In this document: one piece after another, positions 36,474-49,044 of the stretch
Layout of the letters: every line of letters starts with the position of its first letter
Numbering within the stretch: the stretch's first letter is position 1
Assembly (NCBI RefSeq): GCF_026151205.1
Contig: NC_087078.1
Location: 1,567,675-1,631,674, forward strand
Origin: Bolinopsis microptera
Lineage: Eukaryota; Ctenophora; Tentaculata; Lobata; Bolinopsidae
Length of the DNA stretch: 64,000 nt
Direction: 5' to 3'
The notes under the pieces: model-generated
Databases searched by the model: none
What the model saw: the letters and a program-made list of their open reading frames with translations, nothing else
Told to the model about the DNA's origin: nothing
Made by a program: the position numbers and the translations under genes

Positions 36474-38728
36474 TGCAGGAACTATTTGCGTATATTCTAC
36501 CGGCTCTGTCGAATATTCTGGAGCACACTCTCTCTCTCTCCCGAGAACGTTATTAATGTCGAGTGTTTGTGATTCTACCGAAATGGTAAACACCGGCCCA
36601 GTTCAGATGACACTATTCCGGACGTATGATTTCAGGGAGAGCTGGTGGATGTAACTGTATATTCTTAGCGTGAGCTAATGCTCGCTGAGAGCAAGTGACG
36701 ATATTACATCCGGAACAATAAAAGCTGACCTAATGGGATCCTTTAAATATCACCAGACCGTGATAATAATAAGTGAACCTGTACGAGTGTACATGGTTAA
36801 AATATAAAATATATGAGCATTAGAGCATATGACACGTCAAGGGGCTATATATGGGGTTATATGCACATTACACCATGTGTCGCTCTCTCACACCATCTTT
36901 TAACACCTTATCATACAAGTTGCACATCTATCTCTTCACCATTTCTCGGAGAATGTACACCTCCGAAATTTTTAAAAGCCTCTACACTTGCCATTCCATA
37001 ACTTGCAATTCCATAACCTTATAAGGCCGCGCTTTCAACAAAGGCTAAATGCTTTCGATTAGATGTTACAAACAGTTCAGGTATCGTTGCTGATGATTGC
37101 AAAGGTTTAAACTCGTACTAAAACATGACCATATAAGGGCATTTCTGTGTTTAGATATTCGCCGATTTTAATGAGGCGTCAGATGTAAGCAGGAGATGTG
37201 GCCGCAGTTTTGACGTACCACGAACTTTTCATTTCACTTCACTCATCATTCCATCACCATATACGGTAACGCTTTTAGCAGTGGCATAATGATCGTTTTG
37301 AACAGATCACTACACTAGTCATTGGCCACGCAATAATTGCAGATATTTAAAAAATACGATGCGCCCGTGGCCATTTATGGCAATGATTCTGTGGGAGGAG
37401 AATTTTAATGGTTCAGTAAATTTTTAATGGTTCAGTAAAATTAACATACTTCTTTTAAAATGATGCTATGCATCGCGTCGTAGCATCATTATTCATGGCG
37501 TTAGAGGCCTGTCTAATGTTACGTACAGATCTGTATTACTATTGATATCATTACCATGTCCGATACATCCAAGTTATTGGACTACTTATACTAGTGTAAC
37601 CCGTGCCTTCGGCCGGGACTTTACTGTCACAGTTGCAATGTAAAAGTATACAACCGCATTATATATTTGATATCACGCATAACGCTGTCTTATGAAAGTA
37701 TGAAATCTCCCTACAGTTGAAACAAAGCGGCCGCAAGAGTGAGCTCTAAGCTTATAGTATTACGTGGGGCTAAACTAATTACGGTACATGTTATCCTCCT
37801 CGTTCTCTCTCCCATCCATTTATGTCACATTTCTGGAACAAAATCATCAATTAAACCACTTACCACCGGCCGATTTTAACAAAATTTGCTTATGGGCTTC
37901 GTCAGAGTTTTGTCAGCACTATACCGAAAAAACCAGTCCCGTAACTATTACCGTTTTTTTTGTATAACTGTTCGGAAAATACACACACACAGACACACAC
38001 ACAGACACACACACACACACACACACATTCTGGTGTTATTAAGTTGATAAAGTGGCCGGCAAGTATCATGGCCGATATTATGAAGGGAGATCAAATTAAA
38101 AGATAGTTCCGACCCACATCTACGAAGCACTTAAAGAATTTGCAGGGAAATAAATGTGTCTCATTGGCCTAAAAAGATCGAACTCTAATTTTAGTTACAA
38201 TCAAAGTAAAACACCGTGGTGCAACTTTTCTTATGCTGATACTTAAAATAAATTCTGTAAAACAGGAACATATGCATATAAGGTCATGTTAATATGTGCT
38301 CCAAAATTAAAGGACCAGCTCAGCGAAGTATGCGTCATTATCCGACACAGTTAGAAACCTTTGTAATGTCAAATGTAACTTAGCCGGCCTGCGTGTTGAA
38401 GTGAGGTGTGTGTGTGTGTGTGTGTGTGGGCTCTGGGGGAGTGTGAAGTTACTTTATTCACCGGCACCGCGTTATTATTTGAGGATAATTCCTCATCTGG
38501 TTCTGAATGCTGATGAAATTAGCGTGAACTTGGTTCACTCGATGCAGTGCTATTATGTACCATTTTCTCTGGAACAGCAGACTTATATTTTCTATTAATA
38601 TAATAGTACATTAGTGAATAAAATAATTTATTGAACTACATTGCAATACACTGTACACCGATAGATGTACACTGTACACTGTGCGGACTGTTGACTAGAA
38701 GTGTTCACTGTGCGCGGAAAACAAATAA
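36474..38728. other. Intergenic with CA and GT microsatellites
   Basis: A (ca)n tract with tg-type interruptions lies at about 37981-38027 and a (gt)n tract at 38404-38428. No coding exon was found. Small frames overlapping the repeats are not supported. Confidence 0.5.
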
Positions 38729-39868
38729 GTACACTCTGCATGCAGCTTGTACTTGTAGAGTAGGTGCACTCTGCACGCAGCTTGTACTTGTAGAGTAGGT
38801 GCACTCTGCACGCAGCTTGTACTTGTAGAGTAGGTGCACTCTGCATGCAGCTTGTACTTGTAGAGTAGGTGCACTCTGCATGCAGCTTGTACTTGTAGAG
38901 TAGGTGTACTCTGCACGCAGCTTGTACTTGTAGAGTAGGTGCACTCTGCACGCAGCTTGTACTTGTAGAGTAGGTGCACTCTGCATGCAGCTTGTACTTG
39001 TAGAGTAGGTGCACTCTGCACGCAGCTTGTACTTGTAGAGTAGGTGCACTCTGCACGCAGCTTGTACTTGTAGAGTAGGTGCACTCTGCACGCAGCTTGT
39101 ACTTGTAGAGTAGATGCACTCTGCACGCAGCTTGTACTTGTAGAGTAAGTGCACTCTGCACGCAGCTTGTACTTGTAGAGTAGGTGCACTCTGCACGCAG
39201 CTTGTAATTGTACTTGTAGAGTAGGTGTACTCTGCACGCAGCTTGTACTTGTAGAGTAGGTGTACTCTGCACGCAGCTTGTACTTGTAGAGTAGGTGCAC
39301 TCTGCACGCAGCTTGTACTTGTAGAGTAGGTGCACTCTGCACGCAGCTTGTACTTGTAGAGTAGGTGCACTCTGCACGCAGCTTGTACTTGTAGAGTAGG
39401 TGTACTCTGCACGCAGCTTGTACTTGTAGAGTAGGTGTACTCTGCACGCAGCTTGTACTTGTAGAGTAGGTGTACTCTGCACGCAGCTTGTACTTGTAGA
39501 GTAGGTGTACTCTGCACGCAGCTTGTACTTGTAGAGTAGGTGCACTCTGCACGCAGCTTGTACTTGTAGAGTAGGTGCACTCTGCACGCAGCTTGTACTT
39601 GTAGAGTAGGTGCACTCTGCACGCAGCTTGTACTTGTAGAGTAGGTGCACTCTGCACGCAGCTTGTACTTGTAGAGTAGGTGCACTCTGCACCCAGCTTG
39701 TACTTGTAGAGTAGGTGCACTCTGCACCCAGCTTGTACTTGTAGAGTAGGTGCACTCTGCACGCAGCTTGTCCTTGTAGAGTAGGTGCACTCTGCACGCA
39801 GCTTGTACTTGTAGAGTAGGTGCACTCTGCACGCAGCTTGTACTTGTAGAGTAGGTGCACTCTACAAG
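38729..39868. repeat. 35-bp minisatellite, about 32 units
   Basis: The unit is gcagcttgtacttgtagagt followed by aggtgcactctgcac. Units differ mostly at two positions (gtgc/gtgt and gcac/gcat), and one has a 6-bp insertion (taattg, about 39206). Thirty-five is not a multiple of three, and the minus strand of the unit has no stop in any phase. All three minus frames are therefore open for about 375 codons or more, and all read the same cyclic 35-residue sequence (…VHLLYKYKLRAECTYSTSTS…). The longest frame (39992..38628) has unique ends of about 40 residues. I treat it as a repeat, not a gene. Confidence 0.95.
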
Positions 39869-40982
39869 AGTAAGTGCTCATTTTGCGCACGTACTCTTCA
39901 GTCTTCACGTGTTGATTTGTTGAAGTAAAAGAGCAATGTAATAAGAGTGCTGTATTGCAACTGTCATGAAATGGGTGCATCACTGTAAACATTACTGTAA
40001 CTTTACAGTGTAAAGCACATGCTGAATCTCACTGCATTTTAGTTCCTTTTTACAATATGTGATTATATGAGTTGATTCTCAAGTTACTGTCCTGCTAGTT
40101 AATGTGGTTATTCATCATTACTCTCGTTATAAATCATGGTGATCTCAAATATTATCAGGTAAATTACACAGCCCATCAAATTGAAGTATATCACCCTGAT
40201 ATGTTACAGGTGGATGATTATCTGTTATCAGGTACATAGGTTAGTAGTTAGTGAGCACAACATAATGTGATTTGTAACGCTCGCTCCTGGAGATATGTTT
40301 CCTTATATTTAACAACTATAACTGGTAGTGGTATCATCGTTAAACTTGGTCTTGACCGGGTAAAATCTCCACATCATTTTGCGGATAACTTGAAAACTTC
40401 TGTTTTTTATTGATTTTCATATTATAATACGGCTTGGTACATACCGATATACCTACCGGGTCATTATAACAGTAATTGGTACTAATTAGCGTAATTACAC
40501 GAGTTTTCCTGCTTCTAATTGTATTCATGCCAAACTGGGTAAATTGAAGTACATAGTGCATCATATAGATGTGCATGAAGGTGTAAACTTTGTATGTTCA
40601 CTGTTTAGTTGGTCCTTCCTCAAATAGCATATTATATGATGCGGATGTCAAATGGCACGGTTGTCGTACTAATGATAAATCCAATTCTCATGTCAAATTT
40701 TACCATAATTTTTAATTTTCAGTCGCGTGTTGTTGACAATATAAAAGCTAGAATAATAGTTTTGGAATCATTATGCCAATTAAAAATAAATTTATTATTG
40801 TCATGAAATTCAATAAGTTAAGTAAGAAGTATTCAATCAATCAAAACATATAACAATCAAAAATTTAACTCCTCAAATTCAATCATACCTCAGTTCATTT
40901 TAAAAACCAATAGTTTTTCAATTCAAAATAATACGCTAATGAATAAATGTACAAATCACGTTGGTCATTTATAGTGAAGATA
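39869..40982. other. Intergenic, 3' side of the secreted-protein gene
   Basis: AT-rich with no exon recognised. The right-hand part is the probable 3' UTR of the minus-strand gene ending at 40983. Confidence 0.4.
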
Positions 40983-43900
40983 CTATAAGCCTAGACCCAA
41001 GCAGAGAAGTAGCATGAGGATGTTGCAATGAACTGTGAATGCGACACTCTCCCTCAATTTTGGTCGACACGGTTCATCCTGAGAAATATATTCGTAGTCT
41101 GGAGGGCAGACCTCAACTTTAACGCTGACTTCAGTTGTAGCTAGTGAAGTTGAGTCATCTGAAGCTTCAGATCCGGAAGTGTCGTTCTTATCACTTTCAT
41201 AATCTTCTTCTACTGGTCCTGGAGTCTGCGCCAGTTCTTCTTCTCCTAGTCCTGGAGTCTGCGCCAGTTCTTTTTCTCCTGGTCCTGGAGTCTGCGCCAG
41301 TTCTTCTTCAGGAGATACCACGGTTGCTGATTCTGATGCCACTTTAGTTGCTCTCTTCTTTCTGTACGCTAAGGAAGAATCTGATAGTGATAGAAGAACA
41401 CTTCTTCTTCTCCGGCCCCCTTCAGAGTCGCTGTCCAGGATGTCTATTCTGAAGATCATGGTGAACCTGTAGAGTCTGCTTTGGGCAGACAAGGCTAGGT
41501 TCTGGAACCTTATCGTGTAGTATCCTGTGTCAGGGTCCCAGTTGTGCTGTGTTGAATTTAGATCCTGTTTCGTCGATTCAAAATCTTCTCGTTTGTAGAT
41601 TTTACCGTGAAGTGAAACGCTCAAGTCATCCTCCATCCACGGAATGTACCGATATTGCTGGTCCACGTCCAGGCATCCTAGTTTGGATTGTAAAGGAATT
41701 TGGCTCTGAATGCAAATGAGGAAAGCACTAAGAGCCAGCCCATTTTTGCTGATCAGATCAGCCCCCGGTGTCTTGTTAATGTTCTGGGTAGGTTGTATGT
41801 AGATTACAACCTCCTCTCCATGGTAAATGCCTCTGGATAGTGTGCTGCTGGATAGAAATTCCGCTGAGTTGTCTTGACTCTTGATGGCTGTTACTTCAAG
41901 TTTCAGCGAGTTCTCTTGTTCTGCTGTTATCTCCACTACAGTGTCCAGAGCGACATTTGCCAGGATTTCCTCATACATATCCTCTACGGGGGCGCAGATA
42001 GGTTGAACTTGATTTAGGTCGTCACACTGGTATAGTTGGAGCCGGAAGGAGAATAGGCCTTCAATTTCGTTGTAGACAGTCACGTTCTGTGGCAGCATTA
42101 TGCTAAACTCCCATGTTTGCTGACAGTCTTGATATTTCTGGGAGTTGTCATCAAAAACGTCGGCCAAGTCCCAGTTTCGGACAGGGTCACACATCACCTG
42201 GTCCCCTAAGCCGGTACCTGAAGAAAGCTTTTCCGCGTTGATCTCAATCGGGGTTTCTCCGTCTTCCAAAACCGCAAACGTACCACTATCTGAGCCCTTG
42301 ACAAATACCATCATCAGATGACTGTGGTAGGCATTCTCTAGAATTGTCCTGACTCCAATGTGAACTCTGGTCTTGTCTGTTATCTTACCGTTTTCCCAGA
42401 GGGGCTGCACTGAGGCGAAGATAACCTCCGCTTTTACCCTCTTCTGTGACGTCACTACTCCGTTCACAAATATGTACTGGCTGATGGTCCATGATAACTT
42501 GAAGGCTGTTGAGAAGAAAGAGGGTTGGTAGATGGTTTCGTTGCCGATCTCTTGCTTGGTGATCCTGATGTGGTTTATTGCTAGGACTGTCGTGTATTGG
42601 GTTTTGCCTGTGTTGCTCTCCGACACTGACCAAACTTCATCACGATCGTATACCTGTGATGATGGATTGTATTAAGTATACGATTTTCATTCCCTCATAA
42701 TTATATGAATCGGATCATTCGAGGCCATGTAGAATTAAGTGTCGAATCAACATTTAAATAAAGAATTGCACCTACGGCCAAAGTGTCTTATAAATATTTG
42801 ATGGACAATATTTCAAGCAAGAAATCAGAAATTTACACAACGAAACAAACTTTAAATTAAAGGAATCATATTTACCTGACAATTACTGAAACGTTCGAGT
42901 GAACCTTTATAGATGTACTGCAAAAAATAGGTACCGCCTATCTCTGTCAAATTGGCAGAGAAGAAATCCTGGCTCAGGAAATTGTTCTCAGAAAATTGGT
43001 CGAACTGTGCTGCCAGGGTTTGAGGTTCCTGGACTTGGTAGTTGGAGCAGTTGGAGATTCTACTAGAGTTGATCGAGTCGCCCTCTGCAAAAAAAAATTG
43101 TTTTAAATTAGATAAATTATTTTGCAGTATCCAAGTAGCCCGAGCGGACACTATGAAACAGACGTTAGAGCAAAGGTTTATTAGAGTTAGGGTTACATTA
43201 GAGTTAAAATTAGGGTTTTAATTATGGAATACCTAATAGGGATTTTAAAACTGATACCAGCATTTTGCTTGTCAATCAGCTAACAATTGCATCTTGCAAA
43301 ATCTTGCAAAATTTAAAGGCATTAGGAAGCAGTTCTAACGAGCTCTTCTCAAACACAAGGATATAACTTGTAAACTCGGCTAGTATATATGAAACATTTG
43401 ATATGGAGTTGTAGAGGGAGTTATGTGCCTCGCCGGGCTAAAGTAGTGGATGACCTTGCTGTACGGCAAGTTAAACAAGGATCTGAAACTACTAGGTTCC
43501 GCACAGACTCAACTCTGCACCCGTGTCAATATGTTCATTATATGCAAGCCTCTCGATTTATTATATCTGTTTTATTTGCATGATCAGAATTTCGTGATGT
43601 AACGTGTTACGTGACGTTGACTATGTATGATATTGATCACTGACATTGTGCAGATTTAAAACTGAAGCGTAATAACAATGATACAATATCGTGCAACAAT
43701 ATTACGTACATCAAGAATAAGTACATGTTATCAGATAATCTTCATTTAATTATGTATCCAGACAGAAAGGAGCTCGCCCGGTTGATTCTGACCTAAATCT
43801 TACGATTTACACATGTATTTAAAAGCTCCTGCTAAAATAAACTTTTCGTATCTCTTATATGTTTTAAAACAAATCCCCCTCCAAGCTAAATCTTAGGGAA

Positions 43901-45817
43901 TCTCCTCAAAAATACGAACTCTCTGCTGTGCTGGCGCAACGAGTGATACTTTACAGTTTACTTCGCTATGGGGTGGTCAGAAGATTTGATGGCTCTGTCA
44001 AGTTTTGACGAAACTCAACACAGTTCACATGGGTAGGTAGGGTCGGGTTTTACCTAAAGCTGACCTCAAAATGACCTCAAATTAACCAATAAATACGGAA
44101 AAACCCTGCGTCGTGCTCTTCTGTGTGATTTTTATTTGTTTATTTCTCGGATAATAATCGATAATTTTTCAAGTGTCAAATCAGCGTGCTGATTTACCTT
44201 TCCGATTTAATCTGTAGGCTCAAGGCTGATAACACAGTTAATAATTTAGGAAGTTTACCGCGACCGGGCTTAAATTTTACATAATTTTAGCGGGGTTTCA
44301 ATTTTCATTGTAGGTAGTGAAATCTGATATTTTCAATGTGAGAAAATTTGATACTTTAAGATAAGTGACGTCACGACAATACAGCTGCCTTGTGACCACA
44401 AGAAAACCCGGGTGCAAGGTTGAGTGACTAACAGGCAATGAGGGGCAATTGCAAAAGTGTCATTGAAAGTATCATTGGATGTTAAGTGGGATAAAAATTG
44501 ACTACTGGGACGATTGTTCGGAAATGATTGAAGAAGCGAAATATTCTTTTACTCGAGATTAATTCTGCGGTATTCAGTTCAGCTTAATATATTATAGTAT
44601 TATCAGACGTTAAGTGCCAAATCCAGTGGCGTAACGTTGCCTGTTGACGCCCCCGCCGAAAATGCGCCCCCTGTTGGCGCCCCCTCCCTTTTTGGCGCCC
44701 CACGGCCTCCCTAAAATTGAACAAATTAGGTGATTTTAGAGGATACGCCGGTAAAATCTCTAAAAAAGTGTGTTTCTACTTTCTAGAGCAAAATGCGCAG
44801 TATTGCTCATGCTAGTACCTCAGTTAAGTTTATCAAAACTGTCCCAGATTCAAACTACGATTTTGCACCCCCCTAAGATTGTGCCCCCCCCCCCCCCCCC
44901 CCCCGCTCAGCGGGGCCCTTCGTTACACCACTGGCCAAATCCAATTATTCATCGAATCATTTGTAAACCCTGATTTAAGGTGAGATATAATACAGATTAT
45001 TGATGTCACAAATTTGATAGGGGCCCAAGACTTTGTGCCATGATGACATTGAGATTTCAAGCCTAACATCGCCGAATCGTCACTGTATGAGACTTTTCAG
45101 TGTAATATGATATAAGTCTTTATATAATTATAGCGATATTATAATGTATAAATAAAGAGACTGACAAATTAAACTTACCGATAGGATTATCTTTAGTAGT
45201 GTACGCACTGAAATCCAGAATAAAGAGATTCTTAACATTAGACGAGTCTACTTCAGCAGGGACCTGGACCGTCAGAGCTAAATAATCTTCATCCTCATCC
45301 TCCTCTCGGTAGATGTCAAACTCTGTTACTTTCACTAAACTGTTCTGTAGTCGTTGACCTGCATCGATCTGAGGATGGGGGGTTAGAACTGTGTGATCAG
45401 GAAACGTAAAATAGAACACATTTGTTTTTAGACTTGATACTCAGTATTTGAACTATAAATTTAAGTATACATTTTTTATACGATAAAATCATTTATTGCA
45501 TCTTGGGAGCAGTAATAAATCACTTAAATCTAATAGAAATATCTACATTTCGAAATAGACCCGCTACTTTTCCGGCATTAGCTAGAGATTAAAAGAGTGA
45601 AATGGGAGATTGTATGATGTTACTAAGTATTTCTGATAAATGTCACGGTATTCTATTCTTTATCGACACAAATTAATTGTTGAATTAAATTAAACTTGGT
45701 GACATTAAACTATACCTCAATCACTGGGTTAGCTTTTATGGTATCACCGAAACTTTGTCCCAAAATGCCAGAAAGGTTCACCAGGATGATGTTAAATAGA
45801 ATTATTACCCTCAGCAT
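40983..45817 (-). CDS. Secreted or surface protein of unknown family, probable furin-cleaved, possible GPI anchor
   Basis: Four exons: 45817..45716, 45368..45179, 43084..42876 and 42653..40983, with phases 0, 1, 0 and GT-AG junctions, giving 723 aa. It begins with a signal peptide (MLRVIILFNIILVNLSGILG). A long extracellular-looking region with scattered cysteines and several N-x-S/T sites follows. Two polybasic sites (GGRRRRS and YRKKR) near residues 580-600 match furin-type cleavage. A Thr/Ser/acidic stalk then contains three 13-residue repeats (EELAQTPGPGE-like). The protein ends in a hydrophobic tail (CNILMLLLCLGLGL) with nothing after it, as in GPI-anchor signals. I recognise no domain. 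Paired basic sites followed by a C-terminal hydrophobic segment are also seen in ZP-module proteins, but no ZP cysteine pattern could be established. Intron 2 hosts a hAT MITE. Confidence 0.75.
41214..41315 (-). repeat. Coding tandem repeat (EELAQTPGPGE) within the secreted protein
   Basis: Three in-frame copies of a 39-bp unit (ggagtctgcgccagttctt on the plus strand) encode 13-residue Pro/Glu-rich repeats. The near-identical DNA suggests recent expansion or homogenisation. Confidence 0.85.
44624..44933. mobile_element. hAT-type MITE, complete, in intron 2 of the secreted-protein gene
   Basis: 310 bp. It begins CAGTGGCGTAACG and ends CGTTACACCACTG, flanked on both sides by the 8-bp direct repeat GCCAAATC (44616-44623 and 44934-44941). 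TIRs of the CAGTGGCG type plus 8-bp target duplications are diagnostic of the hAT superfamily. It contains a poly-C tract and no coding sequence. It is the inverted orientation of the copy at 50124-50412. Confidence 0.92.
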
Positions 45818-47354
45818 TTTCAAGAAGTAGCGAAATCCTCTTGAGACAAATTCAAAGCGATCGAAATAATAAATGAGACGTGTTGGAATAAGATTGTAAT
45901 AAACCTCTTATCTTTTTTAGATAAGCGGTCGATCGCCGTATAACTTGTTCATTATCGTGCATTTTGTTCAACGATAAAGATACTGAATTTTACTCGGCAG
46001 ATTGTTTAAAATGGGGCTGAATAATGCGGTGTCGTTACCGGCACTAATTCACGAGAAAAGTTTAAACCTGGTATCATACAACTGTAGCTGTCTGGTAACA
46101 CAGTTTAACTCATTGTGCCACGTGTTAAGATGCGAAGTATTTTTCCTGAGAAATATAACATGTATTACAAATAGAAATGTGTCACGTCTACGGTAAATGT
46201 CACATAACACACTAGCTTGTTTTTTGTCTAAGATCATTTTAATAATGTTGGTGCCACACCGTCGCTGATAATTGGTGTAAAGGGTGTAAAACGTGACCTA
46301 TTTAAAAAAAGATGTAATAAAACTGTCACAACCTGTTGTAACTACACTGTCCGACACTATTTTTTCTCTAAATTGTCACTGAGCTGTCAAAGTGTATCCT
46401 ACTTCTGGTCACTAAACATGTTTGTTTACACAATGATTACACCTCAACTGTATATTCAACCAGCAGCACAGTACACACCCAATCATAGCTCTGTAAAATG
46501 TAAATTAACGAAATCACTCTCATTGTTAGTGGCTGAATAACTGTCACGTGATTATTTCCGGATCACTGATAGGCTCTGCTGATCAATCATTGCTGCACTG
46601 TGAGAGCCGCTGCTACTGCAACATACACCCAACTAATTGCTATGCGGATGAGGGTAGCTGTAGAAATATAAACATGGTAGCTTCCTGCTGTGTCTATGTC
46701 TTGTTCATGAGTGAGAGCTTTAATAAATGGGCTGTTGTTATATTGTATCTCTATTATCTTACATTCAGGAGTGTGGCATGGTGGTTATTCAGTGTGGTAA
46801 GTATAGGTAAGTAGGAGTGTAATTAAATTATGGAGGCCTTAAATCACTCCGATCTCAGAAAACATTACTCTCGAATTTACTTAGCGGCCTTTCAATCACA
46901 TGCAAGAGGAGAGATATGGAATAAAATCACTGACTAATAACTGAATTCTAGATTCCAGGTGAAACCGGTCTGCAGACTTTCTCTCGACAACCAGTCTTTC
47001 CGTTAACATTTCCGACAAAAAGCGGAAATGTAGTTCCTGTTTTAGAGCACCTATGGAAGACGCGAAGACATAGTTCCATGCAAATAGCGACAATAATGCT
47101 GCGCGCAAACGCGCGCGTTTTGTGGGATTTAACCATAAAGCGCGGCGACATTTTGATTGCACGAATTAACTTATAGTATAGCTAGCGTGCTAGATCACTC
47201 TACCTACAGTCGATCTTCGAGATTGTTCTAAAAGAAAAGGGCCTCTGACTGTTTAAACCAACCTAAATCGATGTATTTTAGGACGCTGATTCCGAATCGC
47301 CCCCAATGACATAGGGTTAAAATGCTCCCCTGACGAGTTGGAGGACGCGCCGCT
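45818..47354. other. Upstream of the secreted-protein gene; intergenic
   Basis: The promoter side of the minus-strand gene is at the left. No other gene is recognised. Frames at 46002-46237, 46548-46814 and 46896-47162 show no family resemblance. A CG-rich stretch (cgcgcaaacgcgcgcgt) begins the palindrome cluster near 47100. Confidence 0.4.
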
Positions 47355-47598
47355 CAGGGGGGCTGAAACCAGGTTTTCGATAAAATGCTGCCATTTGTAG
47401 TCGAACGTCGCCAACAGTTGCTCTCGTCCAATTAAATCGCTGCATTTTGTAAGTCAGTATGCATAATTGAATTACATATATTCATATGCGGAGCTTGGCT
47501 TACAAAATGCATCGATTTCATTGGACGAGAGCAACTTTTGGCGACGTTTGACTACACATGGCAGCGTTTGATCGAAAACCTGGTTTCAGCTCCCCCTG
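47355..47598. mobile_element. Foldback element, 103-bp arms
   Basis: The left arm, 47355-47457, begins agggggctgaaaccaggttt. The right arm, 47496-47598, is its inverted copy at roughly 90% identity, ending ctggtttcagctccccctg. A 38-bp spacer separates them. No ORF is present. Most likely a non-autonomous foldback transposon. Confidence 0.75.
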
Positions 47599-47836
47599 TG
47601 GCCGCACAAACTAGCATTCTTGCTTTGTAGGTTTACAACCTACCAGGACGCGCGCCGAGTCGGACTCGTCGACGGTCCTAATTTGGAACAAATATGAAAT
47701 ATTTTACGAGTATCACCCGTTAGTTCTTGCTTCGCAGAGCAACGATCCGGAAGATCGAGCAGAGCAGCGATATGGAAATGTTGACATCGTCAATCAACTG
47801 ACGAGATATTGGCAAAAAACTGTTTCGATATGTTAA

Positions 47837-47936
47837 TTGTATCACGTCGTTACCCCCACGGTCGTTTCACTTTATCGTTCTTACGATACAGGGGGAGCCG
47901 CGCACTCGTGCGCGGCGGGTCATACAACGTATGACC
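47837..47936. repeat. Palindromic element, copy B
   Basis: Contains a tatcgt/acgata hairpin, a perfect 9-bp hairpin gccgcgcac/gtgcgcggc (47897-47916) and a perfect 8-bp hairpin ggtcatac/gtatgacc (47918-47936, loop aac). The last two also occur in copy A at 27221-27260. The left part (ttgtatcacgtcgttacccc) is shared with 16200-16220. Confidence 0.7.
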
Positions 47937-48212
47937 TTGATTGACGATGTCAATCCTTCGCATCTCGCCGATCTGTGGTTGCGAGAAGCATTATTGAATG
48001 CGCGCGCGACCCAGTAGTGCATCGCGCTACAACATATGACCGTATCATATGACCGTATCATGACTAAAATGTTGCGTATATAAAAAGGACGTCAGCAGTA
48101 AGTTTGTAGCGCGATGCACTACTGGGTCGCGCGCGCGCATCCAATAATGCTTCTCGCAACCACAGATCGTATGCAAATCGGCGAGATGCGAAGGATTGAC
48201 ATCGTGAATCAA
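47937..48212. mobile_element. Long inverted repeat, about 95-108-bp arms
   Basis: The left arm, about 47937-48031 (gatgtcaatccttcgcatct...gtagtgcatcgcgctaca), is inverted at about 48105-48212 with small indels (such as an extra cgtatgcaaat). The spacer is about 73 bp. A third, diverged direct copy of part of the arm lies at 48310-48395 (gtggttgcgagaagcataat). The arms contain CG-alternating runs. Confidence 0.75.
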
Positions 48213-48639
48213 CAGTAAGTCTGAACTTATTTCCTTTTCTCATTTCTGGTAAAATTTTGAACATTTTCTGAGATAAGAATGAAGAAAGTAAATCTGCTTA
48301 ATTGAATATGTCATAGCGCATTTCGCCGATTTAGTGGTTGCGAGAAGCATAATTGAGTGCGCGGCGCGGCACAGTAACGCATCACGCTACAGGGCAGTTT
48401 AGTAATAAAGCAAATATGTTTAAAAGTATTTCAAGTGATTTATAATAAGTGCATAAATTAATTTTAAATACATTTCAAGATTTTAACTCGATTCAGGAAT
48501 TTTAAAAGAAGTTACTGCAATGCGCGCAATTTGGAAAGTGTGCATTTGCGGGATCAGGGATATATTTGTAGTATAGGTTTACAATTATTTAGTTTGCTAG
48601 CTTATTGTTCGCTCCTATCATCAATCCGAGACTAGATCA

Positions 48640-48910
48640 AGCTCAAAAGGAGTGCCGTACAAGGTTATAACTAAATGCGCGCCGCGCCAAATCACAAGTC
48701 GGATTCATCGACGGTTTTTGGAACAAATATTTTACGAATATTATTTTGTCAAACGTTGTCAACGTTGTATGATCCGCTGCAAATGGGTGCGCGGCTCCCC
48801 TGTATCGCAGAAACTCTACAGTGTACAGATTTTCTCACCTGTAGAATTTTTACGATATCGCGATACAGTGGAGCAGCGCACCCGTGCGCGGCGGGTCATA
48901 CAACGTATAA
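48640..48910. repeat. Palindromic element, copies C/D facing each other
   Basis: The right part (48851-48907, cgatacagtggagcagcgca ... gggtcatacaac) and the left part (48769-48815, inverted) are the same element end in opposite orientation, forming an imperfect palindrome. Further left, gtcggattcatcgacggttt matches gtcggactcgtcgacggtcc at 47660, so 47630-47936 and 48640-48910 are two copies of one composite repeat. Confidence 0.6.
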
Positions 48911-49044
48911 TAAATTTTGTAAACCAGTTATACTGCAGTTGACAGGGCATAGGGTCACGTTTGCTAATTTATTTGTCTCATTATTAAAATTGATTGGGTA
49001 ATCATGTGATAGGAAAAAAAGGAAAAAAAAGATAAAAGAAAAAT

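Noticed and set aside
38695-39832. Three overlapping minus-strand ORFs of 375-454 codons as protein genes
   Set aside because: They are products of the 35-bp repeat, which has no stop in any phase on that strand. No splice sites, no family resemblance, and unique sequence only at the ends of one frame. Kept as a finding, not as a gene.
46548-47162. Possible small genes between the secreted-protein gene and the palindromes
   Set aside because: Short frames overlapping on both strands, no family resemblance, and proximity to repetitive CG-rich sequence.
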